Counted from the first letter of the stretch, positions 36,301 through 48,000 are shown. The stretch: DNA of 64,000 nt from Plumapathes pennacea (GCA_964036295.1 OZ038469.1:15681591-15745590), one strand, 5' to 3'. A program made the numbers and translations. Notes: generated by a model not told the origin, from the sequence alone.

Positions 36301-37699
36301 TAGCCTTTGATTTTGCGGGCTCACACGGATATCCAACCTGGTTTTTACCGGCATATTTGTAGCTGAGGCTGTTATAAAGCTATTGGTTCTACGGCACCAT
36401 TACTTCAAGAAGGCCTGGAATGTCTTTGACTTCATCGTCGTTGTATCGTCAGTTGTAGGTCAGTATTTTGTTCTTGGAACGATATTTAAAGCCATTCAAC
36501 TTTCGATATATAGCGAGAAATCGATATACATAAATACTGATATTTAAATGATCAATCGAACAATTGATTGGCAGGTGGATAAAGTACGTAGAAAAATATA
36601 AAGATCAGTGACGAGATATGCAGGCACATGTCTTTTTTACTCTTATAAAACGAGACTTGAACGCGATGTGAAATATTTACGAATTAGACCAAGTAAGATA
36701 GTACAGTGACCAACGGAAGTGACGTCAACCAACGAAAGTAACGTGTTTCTGTGGTGTGTAAGTATCCATTCATTTGTCACAGGAGCGGTTCTGGACGAGC
36801 TCAACACGCATCACACTGCGGTGAACCCGAGTCTTCTCCGCGTACTTCGCATTTTCAGAATTGCCCGGCTGTTGCGGCTGCTGGAATTTGCCAAAGGAAT
36901 CCGCCAACTGCTCATGGCGCTTATTATCTCTCTCCCAGCCCTCTTCAACATAGGCACGCTTCTGTTCGTAATCATTTTCATCTTCGCTATCATTGGGATG
37001 GCCACGTTCGGAAATGTCAAAAAACAGGGCGCCATTGACGACATCGTGAACTTCGAGACATTTGGTAACTCGATGATGCTCCTTTTTCGCCTGTCCACCA
37101 GCTCAGGTTGGAATGATATAATGACGTCACTGTCCGTACAGCCTCCAGATTGTGACCCTCACTTCGGAAGTTTTCCCAATGGAAACTGCGGGTCTTTCGC
37201 GAGCGCTCTTCTCTTTCTCCTTAGCTACGTTATTGTTGTCTTCATGATCATCGTCAATATGTATATCGCCGTGATTCTAGAAAACGTCAGTAGAACTCAT
37301 GAGAATGATTTTGGCCTCACGAAGGAGAATTTCGACAGTTACTATCGGAAATGGGCGTCATATGTGCCTGCGGGGAAGCAGTTTCTATCCTTGAGGAAGC
37401 TATCAGACTTTGTTGCCGATCTCGATAAACCTTTCAAGATTCCCAAACCAAACGAGGCTGTGCTTGGTGAGTTAGATATTGCCGTGAGGCAAGGAAAGGT
37501 GATTCACTGTTTCGATCTGTTAAAGGCTTTAGTAAGAAGAGTGTTAGAAGAAAATGGCGAGTCTATGGAAGCGTTCGAGGACATTTCAGTTAAAATGCTG
37601 GACCAGTTTACAAAGTCTTTTGCAAGAAAACAGTCCATTGCCATCCTGGGATCTACAGCGACACATTTCAAAGAAAAGCAGAGCTCATCTCAAGTCTAA
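25079..37699 (+). CDS. Nav2-like voltage-gated cation channel B, whole gene, 23 coding exons
   Basis: Complete model: 23 exons, 4713 coding bases, 1570 residues plus stop. The ATG at 25079 has an in-frame TGA two codons upstream and purines at -3 and +4. The four repeats lie at roughly residues 125-405, 500-740, 860-1137 and 1176-1410, with a tail of about 160 residues. Selectivity residues are D (LTMDYWENL), E (CGEWIEPLW), E (ATFEGWIEV) and S (STSSGWND, Ser codon 37103-37105). The inactivation linker reads [13 protein letters not shown]. It shares intron positions and phases with channels A and C. It is divergent from A and 1.9 kb upstream of C in the same direction. One intron uses a GC donor. 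By homology it is a plasma-membrane cation channel; D/E/E/S leaves its Na+ versus Ca2+ preference open. Confidence 0.94.
25402..25636. mobile_element. GGGCCCGGTTG-ended fold-back element in channel B intron 1
   Basis: The ends tgggcccggttgttcaaa and ggttcaaacacccgggct are inverted. Related in design to the elements at 26857-27094 and 32586-32827. Confidence 0.55.
25827..26197 (+). other. U12-type intron of channel B before IS1
   Basis: The donor GTATCCTTT is a perfect U12 GT-AG consensus. The branch-like TTCCTGAAC lies close to the acceptor (tgttacag). Phase 2, 371 bases. It contains a GTGAYC-type hexamer microsatellite. Confidence 0.85.
25967..26043. repeat. CGTGAC/CGTGAT hexamer repeat in the U12 intron of channel B
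   Basis: About eleven tandem cgtgay units inside the 371-base intron. Confidence 0.85.
26470..26632. mobile_element. Pogo/Tigger-like MITE in channel B intron 3
   Basis: Ends CAGTAGAACCCCTCGAAGCC and the inverse GGGGTTTTACTG; TA precedes it. It contains gttcgagataaccgaattcg. Same family as 13569-13662 but longer. Confidence 0.7.
26857..27094. mobile_element. GGCCCGTTTTTCGAAAG-ended fold-back element in channel B intron 4
   Basis: Ends ggcccgtttttcgaaag and ctttgaaaaactgggcc, with taatccaggatta internal palindromes at both ends. Confidence 0.65.
27774..28205. repeat. Four-copy tandem array with alternating 111/105-bp units
   Basis: Units start at 27774, 27885, 27990 and 28101 with aagtgtcattttttgtgaat. 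Units 1 and 3 contain catttctgtata before gtaactgcat; units 2 and 4 lack part of it (cacatataag). The real period is therefore a 216-bp dimer present twice. The array ends about 50 bases before exon 6 of channel B. Confidence 0.9.
29546..29862. mobile_element. Fold-back MITE with AGAGCCGTTTTCGGATGA ends
   Basis: Ends agagccgttttcggatga and the inverse tcatccgaaaacagctct. The interior is rich in ccaatcag and aaccaaaacc motifs in both orientations. A half copy with the same right end lies at about 61640-61797. Confidence 0.75.
30254..32474 (+). CDS. Channel B: I-II linker, domain II and start of II-III linker, exons 10-13
   Basis: Exons: 30254-30676, 31028-31201, 31643-31987, 32204-32474. Exon 10 (141 residues) carries the I-II linker and IIS1 ([16 protein letters not shown]). 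Exon 11 is S2-S3 plus the start of S4 (SIFRSLRL). Exon 12 is S4-S5, P-loop ([16 protein letters not shown]) and part of S6. Exon 13 finishes S6 and is acidic just after NAFD ([16 protein letters not shown]). The intron between exons 12 and 13 is only 216 bases and ends in a long GT repeat and T-tract before its acceptor. Reading straight through that intron stays open by chance but disrupts S6. Confidence 0.92.
32147..32197. repeat. GT dinucleotide run followed by T-tract, channel B intron 12
   Basis: About 16 gt units and 17 T directly before the acceptor gatcag. The T-tract probably serves as its polypyrimidine tract. Confidence 0.85.
32586..32827. mobile_element. GGCCCGGTTGCATAAAAC-ended MITE in channel B intron 13
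   Basis: Ends ggcccggttgcataaaac and gttttatgcaaccaggcc, flanked by CTG on both sides (32583-32585 and 32828-32830). Confidence 0.75.
32901..35378 (+). CDS. Channel B: domain III, exons 14-19
   Basis: Exons: 32901-33139, 33407-33580, 33883-33993, 34345-34614, 34925-34978, 35241-35378. Exon 14 carries the Cys-containing [14 protein letters not shown] linker and IIIS1. Exon 15 is S2-S3. Exon 16 is S4 ([18 protein letters not shown]). Exon 17 is S5 and turret. Exon 18 is the P-loop with the selectivity Glu ([10 protein letters not shown]). Exon 19 is S6 ([21 protein letters not shown]). Confidence 0.92.
33637..33813. mobile_element. Harbinger-like MITE with TAA duplication in channel B intron 15
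   Basis: Ends gggcccggtcgcac and gtgcgaccgaggcc, flanked by TAA (33634-33636 and 33814-33816). It starts about 55 bases after exon 15. Confidence 0.75.
34084..34265 (+). mobile_element. tRNA-derived SINE in channel B intron 16
   Basis: Pol III A box tggccgagtgg (34093-34103) and a B box-like agattcaatcc (34136-34146) are correctly spaced for a tRNA-Ser/Leu-like head. A non-tRNA body follows (aggcacggtgacgtaaaag). No acceptor stem can form, so this is not a working tRNA gene. The right boundary is approximate. Confidence 0.7.
35486..37699 (+). CDS. Channel B: III-IV linker, domain IV and C-tail, exons 20-23
   Basis: Exons: 35486-35599, 35827-35965, 36327-36458, 36783-37699. Exon 20 is the gate linker with MLL in place of IFM. 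Exon 21 (IVS1) ends at ...TTA C and is followed by ATATCCTTT; exon 22 begins after ...gctcacac, which makes an AT-AC intron. Exon 23 has S4 ([21 protein letters not shown]), S5, P-loop (STSSGWND), S6 ([12 protein letters not shown]) and the tail. The tail contains [10 protein letters not shown] and [12 protein letters not shown] and ends KEKQSSSQV. Confidence 0.92.
35966..36326 (+). other. AT-AC U12-type intron of channel B between IVS1 and IVS2
   Basis: Donor ATATCCTTTA, acceptor gggctcacac, 361 bases, phase 1, restoring Arg (C+GG). An in-frame TGA upstream of the acceptor excludes read-through. Branch candidates are TTCCTTGAC, about 27 bases from the end, and CCTTTGATT, about 16 bases from the end. 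Confidence 0.87.
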
Positions 37700-37801
37700 G
37701 AAGAACAACCAGCCTTTTGGTAGAGTAATTACACTGGCCGCTTATTCAGTGTAAGGACTGTGTATAAACATTCCAAGAATAAGAGCACTATATTATAACA
37801 C

Positions 37802-37816
37802 AATAAACTCAATAAA
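37802..37816 (+). promoter_or_regulatory. Tandem polyadenylation signals of channel B
   Basis: Two AATAAA hexamers (37802-37807 and 37811-37816) lie about 105 bases after the channel B stop. They are the first such signals downstream, so they are the likely 3' end of its mRNA. Confidence 0.5.
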
Positions 37817-39612
37817 CTAAACTGGCCGCTTATCCAGTGTAAGGATAATTGTACCTGGGAATTTCAGTAAATGGCAGCTTTAAATAGTTGTAAATAATAA
37901 TATAGAAAACCTTGTGATTATTCTTTGAAAATAACTATAATAACCTAAATGAAGGGAAATAATATCCTCTTGCATTTCTTGTGTCATAACCCGTCGTCTA
38001 AATCAAACTATAATTAATTACTTTTAAAGAAAGTGCATGATAGTCTTGGTACTAAGGGAGTAAAAAAACCGAAAAACATTATAGACGCGAAAATAATCAA
38101 TAATTAACAGGTTTGGTGGCTTCGATGTGGATGAAATTGCTATTGTTTATTGTTGTCATAAATTGAGTTATTTTTGTGATAAGCATGAATGCCATTAGAT
38201 GCATGCAGTTCTGATTAGCGTCTTGTTAATCCATGCTCGAATTTGCAAGTTATAATAAGCATTTTGCAATTTAATGTAAGAAATTTTATGCTTGTAAAGT
38301 TTGATTGAGAATATTGCCAAATATCAGCCTGTAATTTTGCACAATGCATATATTGTATTGGTTACGATCGCATGCTGGTCAAACACCAATGAAACACCAG
38401 AAATGATCACGTGATGTTTGCTGCGTTTTGAAGCGACACGAACGCACTGCAAATTGGACGGCGACGGAAATATTTTGAAAGAGCTAAATGTCCTGCCAAG
38501 CGGTTTCAACATCGCTGCGATGTTGTCGACAAAATATTTTGCGGGAAACCTGTGGGGTGACAATCATGCATGCGCATACTCAAAAAAAAGCGATCGGCAT
38601 TTCAGAGGACTGTTAGTAGAACTGTTGATTCTTAAACGAGGTCAAATTACATCCGGGTCATTCTTTCATTATTTTAAGGCCAACTGAAATTGAAGCCGGA
38701 TCGATTTCAACAAATGTTGAAACTGACGCTGAAACCATTTGACAGGAAGAACATGTAGACATCGAGGCTATTGGCTCTGTAGGTTCTTTCCACGGTGTAA
38801 ACAGACACATAAGCTCAGCCCACAGTCTGGCAATATGAACCATAGATTACAAGATGGCTTACGATGTAAGCTAAAATTTAGACCTATACCAGGATTAAGT
38901 TATAATCGTACTGTGAACGATAAGCCGTGTGTTCCAAAGTACGCTGTGAACACCTCTTGTCAAATGTTTTCTGAACTTCACTGAAATAATCTTAAATGTT
39001 TATTTTCACTGCGTTATTGCTCACTGTTATGGTTATATTTTCACTACACTAAAAACTATTAACTAACAGACTTGAACATAAGGTAACATAAAGGATTAAA
39101 GTAGAAAACCTGAACTTAATCAACAATTTCATCTTGTTCATAAATAAATAATTGAGTTTGATTTAAGCTCGTGAACTTGTATTTGCGAAATTAATCATTT
39201 TGTTGAACAGAGGCGTTTGAATCTACTCTCTTTTTGATTCTTACATTATCTTCGACCTTAAGTTTGAAAAAACTTTTTCAATAGCTATCTTTAGCGCAAA
39301 CACGACCCCTGGAGTAGGCAATATCATAATATATTTACTCGAAGCAGGGCTCTTATTTTTCTCGACGCCTCTTTATGACGTTGTACAAAACCACAATTTT
39401 CAACGGGATCGGTTTCGAGTAATAAAAAATTAATAGTCGCTTCGTATCTGAAAGCATTCGGTGTTGTATCTAAAGCTTCGAAACTGAATAATTGCCCGTG
39501 TTAATATCTCGCGTTATATCCTCAAAATGCAAGGGTACTCTTGGCTGCTCTTAGTTTCCAGAGTTCTCACTTAGCAGCCAGGTAGTGTTTGGAAGACAAG
39601 CAAGGTGGCGAT
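37817..39612. other. Intergenic region between channels B and C
   Basis: About 1.8 kb with no convincing coding sequence. It must hold the promoter and 5' UTR of channel C. Downstream of 39541 the sequence runs without an obvious acceptor into the channel C start, so part of this stretch is probably transcribed leader. No TATA-like core element was singled out. A moderately GC-rich, repeat-like patch lies at about 38400-38850. Confidence 0.4.
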
Positions 39613-42600
39613 ATGACAGAAGCTGAGCACAAGGCACTGCAAGACTTCATCGAACTGTCTACTCTGCCCAACGGGACATGTTTGGCGCCGACAGCTCGAA
39701 ATATCGCGAAGGAGAACAAGGCGAATGGAACTGTGGTGCAAAACGGCGTTAAACCAACTGAAGGTCAACTGGCGCTTGCGAATCCGCAAAAAACACAGAC
39801 CGTCGTCACGTTGGACAAGACGGACGCCTGGCCGTTTGGGACAATCTTTGAAGCCGCGAGCCCTGAAGTGAAGATTACCCGAGCTCCGTCTTATCTGCTT
39901 GGAAAACCGATTCACGACTTCGATGCTTCTTCACGGCAAAACGTATGTACCTTTGGGCAATGTCTCTTATTGAATACTTGCGAAAAGGAGGAAGTGTTAT
40001 TTCAAAGATAGAATGGTAATGTAGTGATAAATTGTTGCACACAGAGGATTTTTCATGTAATCTGTTTTCTGTTGTGCAACAAACTTCAAGTCTGTTTCTT
40101 GGGTGATGTATACTAAAGATGGACTTCAAGTTCGAAAGTTTGTTAGACCAACTGCATAGTAGTTCACAAGACGATAGCCCAGACTATTTCCTTGGGCGGT
40201 AGCATAAATAAATTTGAGGCTTAAAACACTGTAACTATTTGAGGCGTTTCTTGATTTAAATACAAGGAATGTAGGACTCATTTGAAAAACCACAACAAAT
40301 CATCAAATAACAGAACAAAACCCGGTCCATTGCGGTTGTTTGAGTATTTTAACGATTATGTTTTCTTGTTTTTAATTTTGGTTACTGTTGATTGATATTG
40401 CGAGACAATTTTGTAAGATTTTGCATGTCAGCCACATGCAATTGAACTATTTTAGGCCCTAAAATATATTTCATGACGAGATTAATGTCCCTGTGAACAT
40501 AAACATCGCGAAAGCGTACGTCATGTAGAGCAAAATCGCCGGAAATAAAATTGGCGAACAAAAAGCACTGAGAACTTGTCACGTCACAAAAGTAGGGGTT
40601 CTTTATGCTTCAAATGATGAACCACATAATCTATCCTTATTGGTCAATAAGGTTTCAGTAGCATAATAATGATAATAACACACTCAACAACTGCAATAAC
40701 CATTAGTACTGTGAATTATTTAACAGTACGTCTTGTAAGGTACATAATGTAAGGTTGTAAATAGACGAACTGGAGTAAATCCTGGTTTCCCTAAAAAAAT
40801 CGTGCAGTTTAGGTGCAACAAAAGTTTTTTTAAAATATCCTCTATACATACGTAATTGTGCCAAGCGTTTGTTGCTACTACGTGTTTATTAGTATTTCAA
40901 AAAACTCGACAGTATAATAATTTTAGAATTGTTACTAAGGGTTTGACGCTGGGATCCTGCTGATTGATTGAATTTTAAGTCTAAACAAATCTAAAACTAT
41001 TCTTGAGATTTTTAAAATTAATTTACTATTGGACATTTCAGACCTGCACAGTTTCTTCTTCTCTCGTTTTGTTATCCCGTTCTGACATGTTTTTCTTGTT
41101 TCTTACCCTGTAATGCTCTCCAGATTCCGTCCAAAGAGACTTACCTTGTGCTCTGCCGGAGAGCAGAAAATGACCGAGTCTTCAGATTCAACCAAGCCAA
41201 GTCGCTCTATCTTCTTGGGCCTCTTCATCCAATTCGCCTGTTTTCTGTCAAACTGCTTACAAACCAATATCCTTTGATAAAAGATAAAAGTAAGGTAAAG
41301 AAAGGCTAAGGAAATCAAATCGTAAAAATAGATAACTGGCTGCGCAGCGCTGCACTAGGTTCAATCCGCAATCTTAAAATAAGCATAAATTCCAAGATGG
41401 CCTACAAAGAATTGGAATTACTAAACTTCTACTGTAAGTTTCTGTGTTTCTGCTTGCGTTGCCCCTGTTTCACACGTACGAAAGAGCTATGCAAACACAA
41501 GAAGAAAAGGAAAACATTTGTGGTGCTTGTCTTTTTGCAAGAATCCTAAAAATGAATCCTAAAAGTTTGGTTTTGGACAGATACATGGTAGTAATTTAGG
41601 AAATAGCAGCAAATAAGTTGCGCATTCAACTGGAACGAACAAACTGCACAACTGGATACGCCAATAAGTGTTGCTTACTTTCCTTAACGGATGGTGCATG
41701 TATTTCGAGTTTTTCGTAATCCTGATTATCCTCATCAACTGCATTTTCCTGGCACTGGATCACCCACCTGAAGAAGCCGAGTAAGTGAACTAATGAACTG
41801 TGGCTGACAATATATCTAAAACTTCGATTTCGTTTACTTGCCAAAAATAAATCCAAAACTTGGCTTACATGTTTCGATGTTCTGACGATGATGTCGTGGT
41901 GAGAATTGTGATAGTAATGTGGTGATGTGGTTGTAATGGTGATGATGGTGATGTTGTGATGGTGATAGTTATGATGTTGATGCTGTATTGGTGATGTCGT
42001 GACGGTGATGGTGATGTTGTATTGGTGATGTTGTGATGGTGATGGTGATGATGGTGCTGTTGTATTGGTGATGTCGTGACGGTAATGATGATGTGATGGT
42101 GATGTTGTATTGGTGATGTTGTGATGGTGATGGTGATGATGGTGCTGTTGTATTGGTGATGTCGTGACGGTAATGATGATGTGAGGGTGATGTTGTATTG
42201 GTGATGTCGTGACAGTGATGATGATGATGTTGTAATGGGGATGTTGTGTTGGTGAACTGACAAATGTTCTTTCTTTTGTTCAGGTACATTTTTGCTGCGA
42301 TCTACACAGTGGAAATGTTCCTGAAGATCATCAGCCGAGGGTTCATCCTTCACAGCTACGCCTACCTCAGAGACGCATGGAACTGGCTCGACTTTGTTGT
42401 TGTTATATTAGGGTATGTTGACTCCACGTATGCCTCTGGGTCCAGTTGTTTGAAACATGACCAGGCTAATTAATCCTATACTTGCTCAGACGAAGGGCTA
42501 ACGCTTGGAACGTAAGACATCGTACATCACAAGTTTGATCTCTCACAGGAACTAGCATTCTATTGTAATCAATCCATAGATTTATAGACATATACTTCTG

Positions 42601-43705
42601 TATTGTGAAACGTAGTTAAAAAAAATTCCTTCTCTCTCTCTTGACAGTTATATAACGCTGTCACCAAATATTGCTAATTTTTCCGGAATTCGGACCATTC
42701 GTGTACTTCGAGCTCTTCGCACAATCTCTGCCCTAAAAGGTATGTCGTGACATTAAGTGAAACAGTCATAAAAACTCGCATAATGGTATACATGATTTAT
42801 TGGCCAAGTACATTGTTCCGAAGTTTTTAAATGATGTGATCCTGGTGATAGAAGAGAAATGTATTTGCTTAGGGAACCCCAGTGAAGGGGGCAGCATTGG
42901 CAAAATAGGGAAGCAGTAAAAGTCTCGATTCTCAGTTTTATATTTTCAGTGTTTTGGTAGGAATGCTTATGCCTTTGTTGGATAATTTGATTTTTTCTGA
43001 GAAGAAAACAACAAAATTAATACGTGAACGAGACAACTACAGGCTTTTTAAAAGAAGTCAGGGCTGCAAAAGCAGCTGACGAACTCTATGCTTCATATGC
43101 GCTCACATATAGTCCTGCCGACATTTATACCAGAATCGCCGACCTCTCTCCATATTACTTCTGGTTCCTATTAACTGATTTATACTCGATCTTTTAATAA
43201 CAGATTGACTGACCTTTAGGTCAAAAGTTTACAATTCATTTTGAAGCTTGTTAACGGAAGACGTAGTTCATTAATTGATCAGATTCTCCTTTGCCTTCTA
43301 GGATTGAAAGCTATGGTAAACACACTGCTGCGTTCCCTGAAGATGTTAAAAGACGTTCTAGTTCTGTTCATGTTCTTCTTGTGTGTCATGGCTCTTATTG
43401 GTCTGCAGCTGTTCGTGGGAGTATTGAGGCAGAAATGTGTCCGGAACTCCCCTTTGAACGGCAGTGCATGGAATCATGCTCAAGATGAGGGTAACCGCCA
43501 TTTATTACTTTTTCTTGTTATGAATGGTTTTTGATTGGTTTAAATTTGGACAAAGCTTCGAGCTATTATGTGACCTGTGTTAGGCTATCCCGGTGAGTTT
43601 AGTCCTAACTTTCTTGTCATCTTTAGACCTGAAAACGGTTAGCTTTTGCTCAAGCGCCACGGTTTCTTTTTTGTTTCTTTTCTTTTGTTTCTTTTTTTTC
43701 TTTTT

Positions 43706-43747
<42 letters not shown>

Positions 43748-45049
43748 TATGTTCAGTGAGCTACAACAAGATTTGTATTCAGTTGGTCTTTGATCAAAAC
43801 TCTGCAGATATAATGCAGAAATAATTTGGTATGAATTATGAGTCGAGCTTTGAACAACTCCGCTGGCAGTTCAATAAATCTTTATGCAGTACAAGTGTAT
43901 TTACAAGTTGGACCAATTTCTCGACACACGTTAAAAAATACTTTAATCCAATAATATGTCTAATACTGTAGCAGTTATGTATTTGAAGCTTGAGACCTGT
44001 ATCCCGATTTGTTACAGATTTTTGGTACTATGAAAATGGTGCTGCCATCGTATGTGGCAATTATTCAAGTGCAAGGTGAGGACAGTCTCGTGCCAATTGT
44101 ATCTGGTTTTTCTTCAAGTAGCTGTTGTCCCAGTTGTCAGGCTTGCCTAAATTGTTTTATTGTTGCTATGGCAACTCTTAGATGGAAAGTTTGTCTGGAC
44201 AAGTTCAAGCTAGTGGGCGTTTGACGTTTTGGTTTGCCGGATACGTCTGTGGATTTTATAAGCGCTGCCCGAAATTGAATTTGCTGTTCATATTTCTAAT
44301 TTCTATTGCACAGTAATTGTACTCAGGCGTTAACTAATTTTTGTTTGTTGAAGATCGTGCCCAGCAAACTACACGTGCATGAAGAACGCAGGACCAAATC
44401 CCGATCATGGTTATACCAACTTTGACAACATTATATGGGCTCTCATTATGTCGTTCCAACTCCTTACGATGGATTTTTGGGAAAATATTTTTAACAAAGT
44501 AAGTGCCTTTTTTTTACGAATGAGGTTTATCTGCGTATTATAAACTGACGGAACTAGAGGAGCGTCTCTGTATTTCGAAGTTCGCAAGTTGATAACTTCT
44601 TGAGGAACTACGCGATATTATGGATAGAGAATGCTATAGTGAAAGCGTTGTTCGCAGTTTAAGCAACTCAATGAAAGCAGTTGCAAAGAAAACTTAGAAA
44701 ACAATATTCTGAGGCTCATGAGTTTTGAGCCTGAGCATGATTCTTTGCAGCTGTTTATTAGTTGCTTCACAACTACGATGAACATGTTGAAATTTTGATG
44801 GAAAAAAACCCTGAGAAATTTAGAGAATAAAATTTATTCTGACGGCGAATCTAGAGTTACAGTAACTCGCTAGAACTCTTGTTGTATAATGAACAAACCT
44901 TTCGTTCTTAGATTATGGCCGCAGCTGGATCGTGGTACGTGATCTACTTCCTAGCCGCCATTTTCTTCTGCTCGTTTTATCTTCTCAATTTGGTGCTAGC
45001 CGTGGTGGCGCTGTCGTATGAGCAGGAGATGAAACTAGTTCATCGTGAG
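39613..45049 (+). CDS. Channel C: N-terminus and domain I, exons 1-9
   Basis: Exons: 39613-39942, 41124-41266, 41700-41780, 42284-42412, 42648-42739, 43302-43490, 44018-44075, 44354-44498, 44912-45049. Exon 1 is a 110-residue N-terminus starting [12 protein letters not shown] and sharing a (L/I)xDFDA-like end with the paralogs. Exon 2 has [20 protein letters not shown]. Exon 5 is S4 ([19 protein letters not shown]). Exon 8 is the P-loop ([10 protein letters not shown]). Exon 9 is S6 ([17 protein letters not shown]). The exon 2 to exon 3 intron starts ATATCCTTTG. Matching phase and the fixed 81-base exon 3 force its end at ...GGTGCAT. Confidence 0.91.
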
Positions 45050-48000
45050 GTAAGGAAGGTTTTGTTTGTTGAAAGCTACTTTGATTGGTTTGTTGCTTAA
45101 TGTACTCCGGTGAGGAATCACCTTTACATCATCGGTCCATGCCACTCCTTTAATGTATTTTACTGCTGTATTTAATTTGAAGAGTACAAATAAGCTGTTG
45201 TTGTTGTTGTTTACTTTGCTCAACGTAGGAGGAACAAAGGAAACGAGAAAAGAAAACCGCTGTCAGCTACCCAGCGGACCAGACGACACTTCAGCACCTA
45301 CATCCGCTGGACACAAGCCTGAGTGTGTCGATCAACACCATTCACGCTGTCCGGGCCCAGCGTAAAGTAGAGGCCGCGTCTAAAAATCAACCTAAAGTCG
45401 CGAAGACTTCATGGTATCACCTGATAGCGCGCAAGAGCTCGTTCAAAGAGGTCCTGGAGCTTAAACTGGAAAAGGATCCATTTGACCACAACATGACTTT
45501 ATTCAGGCGCTTTCAGAAAGTGTTGTGTACTGCGATGGGCCATCCAGCGATGGAGCTGATCATCAATTGCTTCATTCTGGGGAACACTGTTGTTCTTGCT
45601 CTGTATCATAACGATATGGACCCCGAGTTCGAACGAGTACTTGATGTAGCCAATCTGGTAGGGACTTCCTTCTTGTTTCTTTTTTATCTACAGTCGAACC
45701 TGTATTCAGCAGCCCACCCTTGGGGGATGGCCTTGGGGAATGGCTTCGTTTGATTACACATTGATTTTGATTACCTGTAAAGTTGTGGGAGTGAGTTTTT
45801 TAAGTGACGTGTTGAATGAAATACTGACAAAAGCTAAGTGTTCTACGGTCTCTAATTTAGGTAAAGATATTTTTGTGACTTTTCAATAGAGGTTGGCCGC
45901 TTAGTACCAGTTCGTCTGTACGTCCAGTTCAACAAGTGTATTTGCAATTATCTAATCTCAGCACCAATCACAAAGGCTGTTAAGAAAACATTTTCTAACA
46001 TTGTTTTCGTTGACAGGTTTTCACAGTCATCTTTTTCGTGGAGATGGTCTTGAAGCTGGTAGCTGTGAGTCTATTTTACTACATGCAGAGCCGTTGGAAT
46101 ATGTTTGATGGACTGATCGTGGTAATCAGTTTTGTTGACACGGGGATGGAGTTGATGAGCTTCAGAGAATCATCAGGCACCAGTATTTTTCGCACTTTTC
46201 GTCTGGTAAGGCAGTAGCTTAGGCATGGCTTCAGTATTTAGCGTGTCGTTGTAGATACAAGTATTTTCGATAAAGTTGTATGATACCCTGAGACGCCTTG
46301 TCGTCGGACCCAAATCGCTGTTCGTTGTTCTTTGACGCCATATTTGATGACGTCGTCACTGGAAGTTACAGCCCCACAATCGCTTTTAACCAATCAACCG
46401 CTCGATCAGTACACTTGTTATTGTTGCTCTGATTGTTTGGAAATACTGACTTCTTTTTTTTTTAACTACGACCTTACACTTTGGTTTGCAGGTTCGTATT
46501 CTCAAGCTGGCCCAGTCCTGGAAGACGATGGGCAAGTTGTTGTCCACGATTGCAAACAGCGTTGGTCCCATCGGGAATATCACGCTGATCTTGGGATTGG
46601 TCATTTACATTTTTGCTGTGATGGGAGTGAAAGTGTACGGAAAGTCCTACACTCCGGAGGCTTTTGGAGACGATGGCGTTCCAAGATGGAACTTTCTGGA
46701 CTTTCGGCACTCTTTTATGATGGTGTTCCGTATTTTGTGCGGGGAGTGGATTGAACCTTTGTGGGACTGCATGCGAGCCACAAGTCCAGCTGCTGCTATT
46801 CCGTTTTTCCTTCTGGCATTTATCATTGGAAACTTCATTGTGAGTTTTATCGCTTTATTTCAATGAAGGGTCAGGACACACAGAGTGATGGACAGACAAA
46901 CTTGTTCTTCTTCCGAAGTCAGTGCACCTCACCCTTTATAGACCTTCTCCTAACCTATAACTTCCTACTTGCTCCGACGATTGGAAGGGCCAACATACGT
47001 TTACTTAAATCACTTTTAAGGCGTTAGGCTTATTCCTAGATACATTATACCCTGTCAGTGGGGGCCCTATTTAATGCTGTCTATCAGTTGTGAAGCACAG
47101 CTATTTTTTTAATCAAGCCAAATTCCACGCCGTAGCCCCTTCCTTGAAATGAAGTATAACTTGACTAAGACATACAAAACATGACGAATGAAAAATTGAA
47201 ATCATTTTCTTCAGCATCTTGGCTATGGCGTCATGAATATGTTGGCTAACCGTAAAAGGTGTAATTTTAGCTAAATGTATCCATGCTTCCAAACTAGCGA
47301 TACCAAGGGAGTTTGATTCGTCTCCCCTAGATTCTCTCTATGACTATGCTGTTTCTCTGTCTCTCGGTAGGTCCTCAACCTTTTTCTGGCTTTGCTATTG
47401 AACGCATTTGATAGTGGTGAGGATAGCGACGACGAAGATGGCGGAGACGACGACAATGACGAAGACGAAGAATCTACTCTCAAACTGATCGCCCGGAAAC
47501 TCACGACCACGAAAAAAAACAACGTGTTTGAAACAGCCGCTAACGATAACTCGACGTTTTACAAAATGCAAAATCTCCAAAAACGACGAAGGAGGAGGAG
47601 ACGAAGAAGACGGAGAGCTTCCAGAAAGTGGACAAAGCATATTCGAGAAAGGGGCTGGTCTTTATGTAAGTAGACATGGTCAGTTAACACACTTGCGGTC
47701 AGTATAGTCAGTTTGTGGTTGGGATGTGGCTTGAATGTAGTTGGTATGTAGTCGATAACGTCAAACCAGTTTTTTTTTTTTTTTTTTTTTTTTTCAAACC
47801 TTTTATTGTAATGTTTTATAAGCCTGATGTTTTTACTGTATATATGTAAAGTGGGTTATATGTATGTAACGTGGTCGGTATGTAATCGCAGTGTTCGTTT
47901 TGACATCACATACATGTCCTTGTCATGCAACCCGATGCTGTTCTAAATACAGCTTTTGTTTTGCTGCAAACTCTTTCAGTGAAGATGATTGTTTGTTTCC

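Noticed and set aside
41865-42353. His/Thr/Ser-rich open frames on the minus strand
   Set aside because: They are translations of the GATGGT-type minisatellite in channel C intron 3. No motif or splice support.
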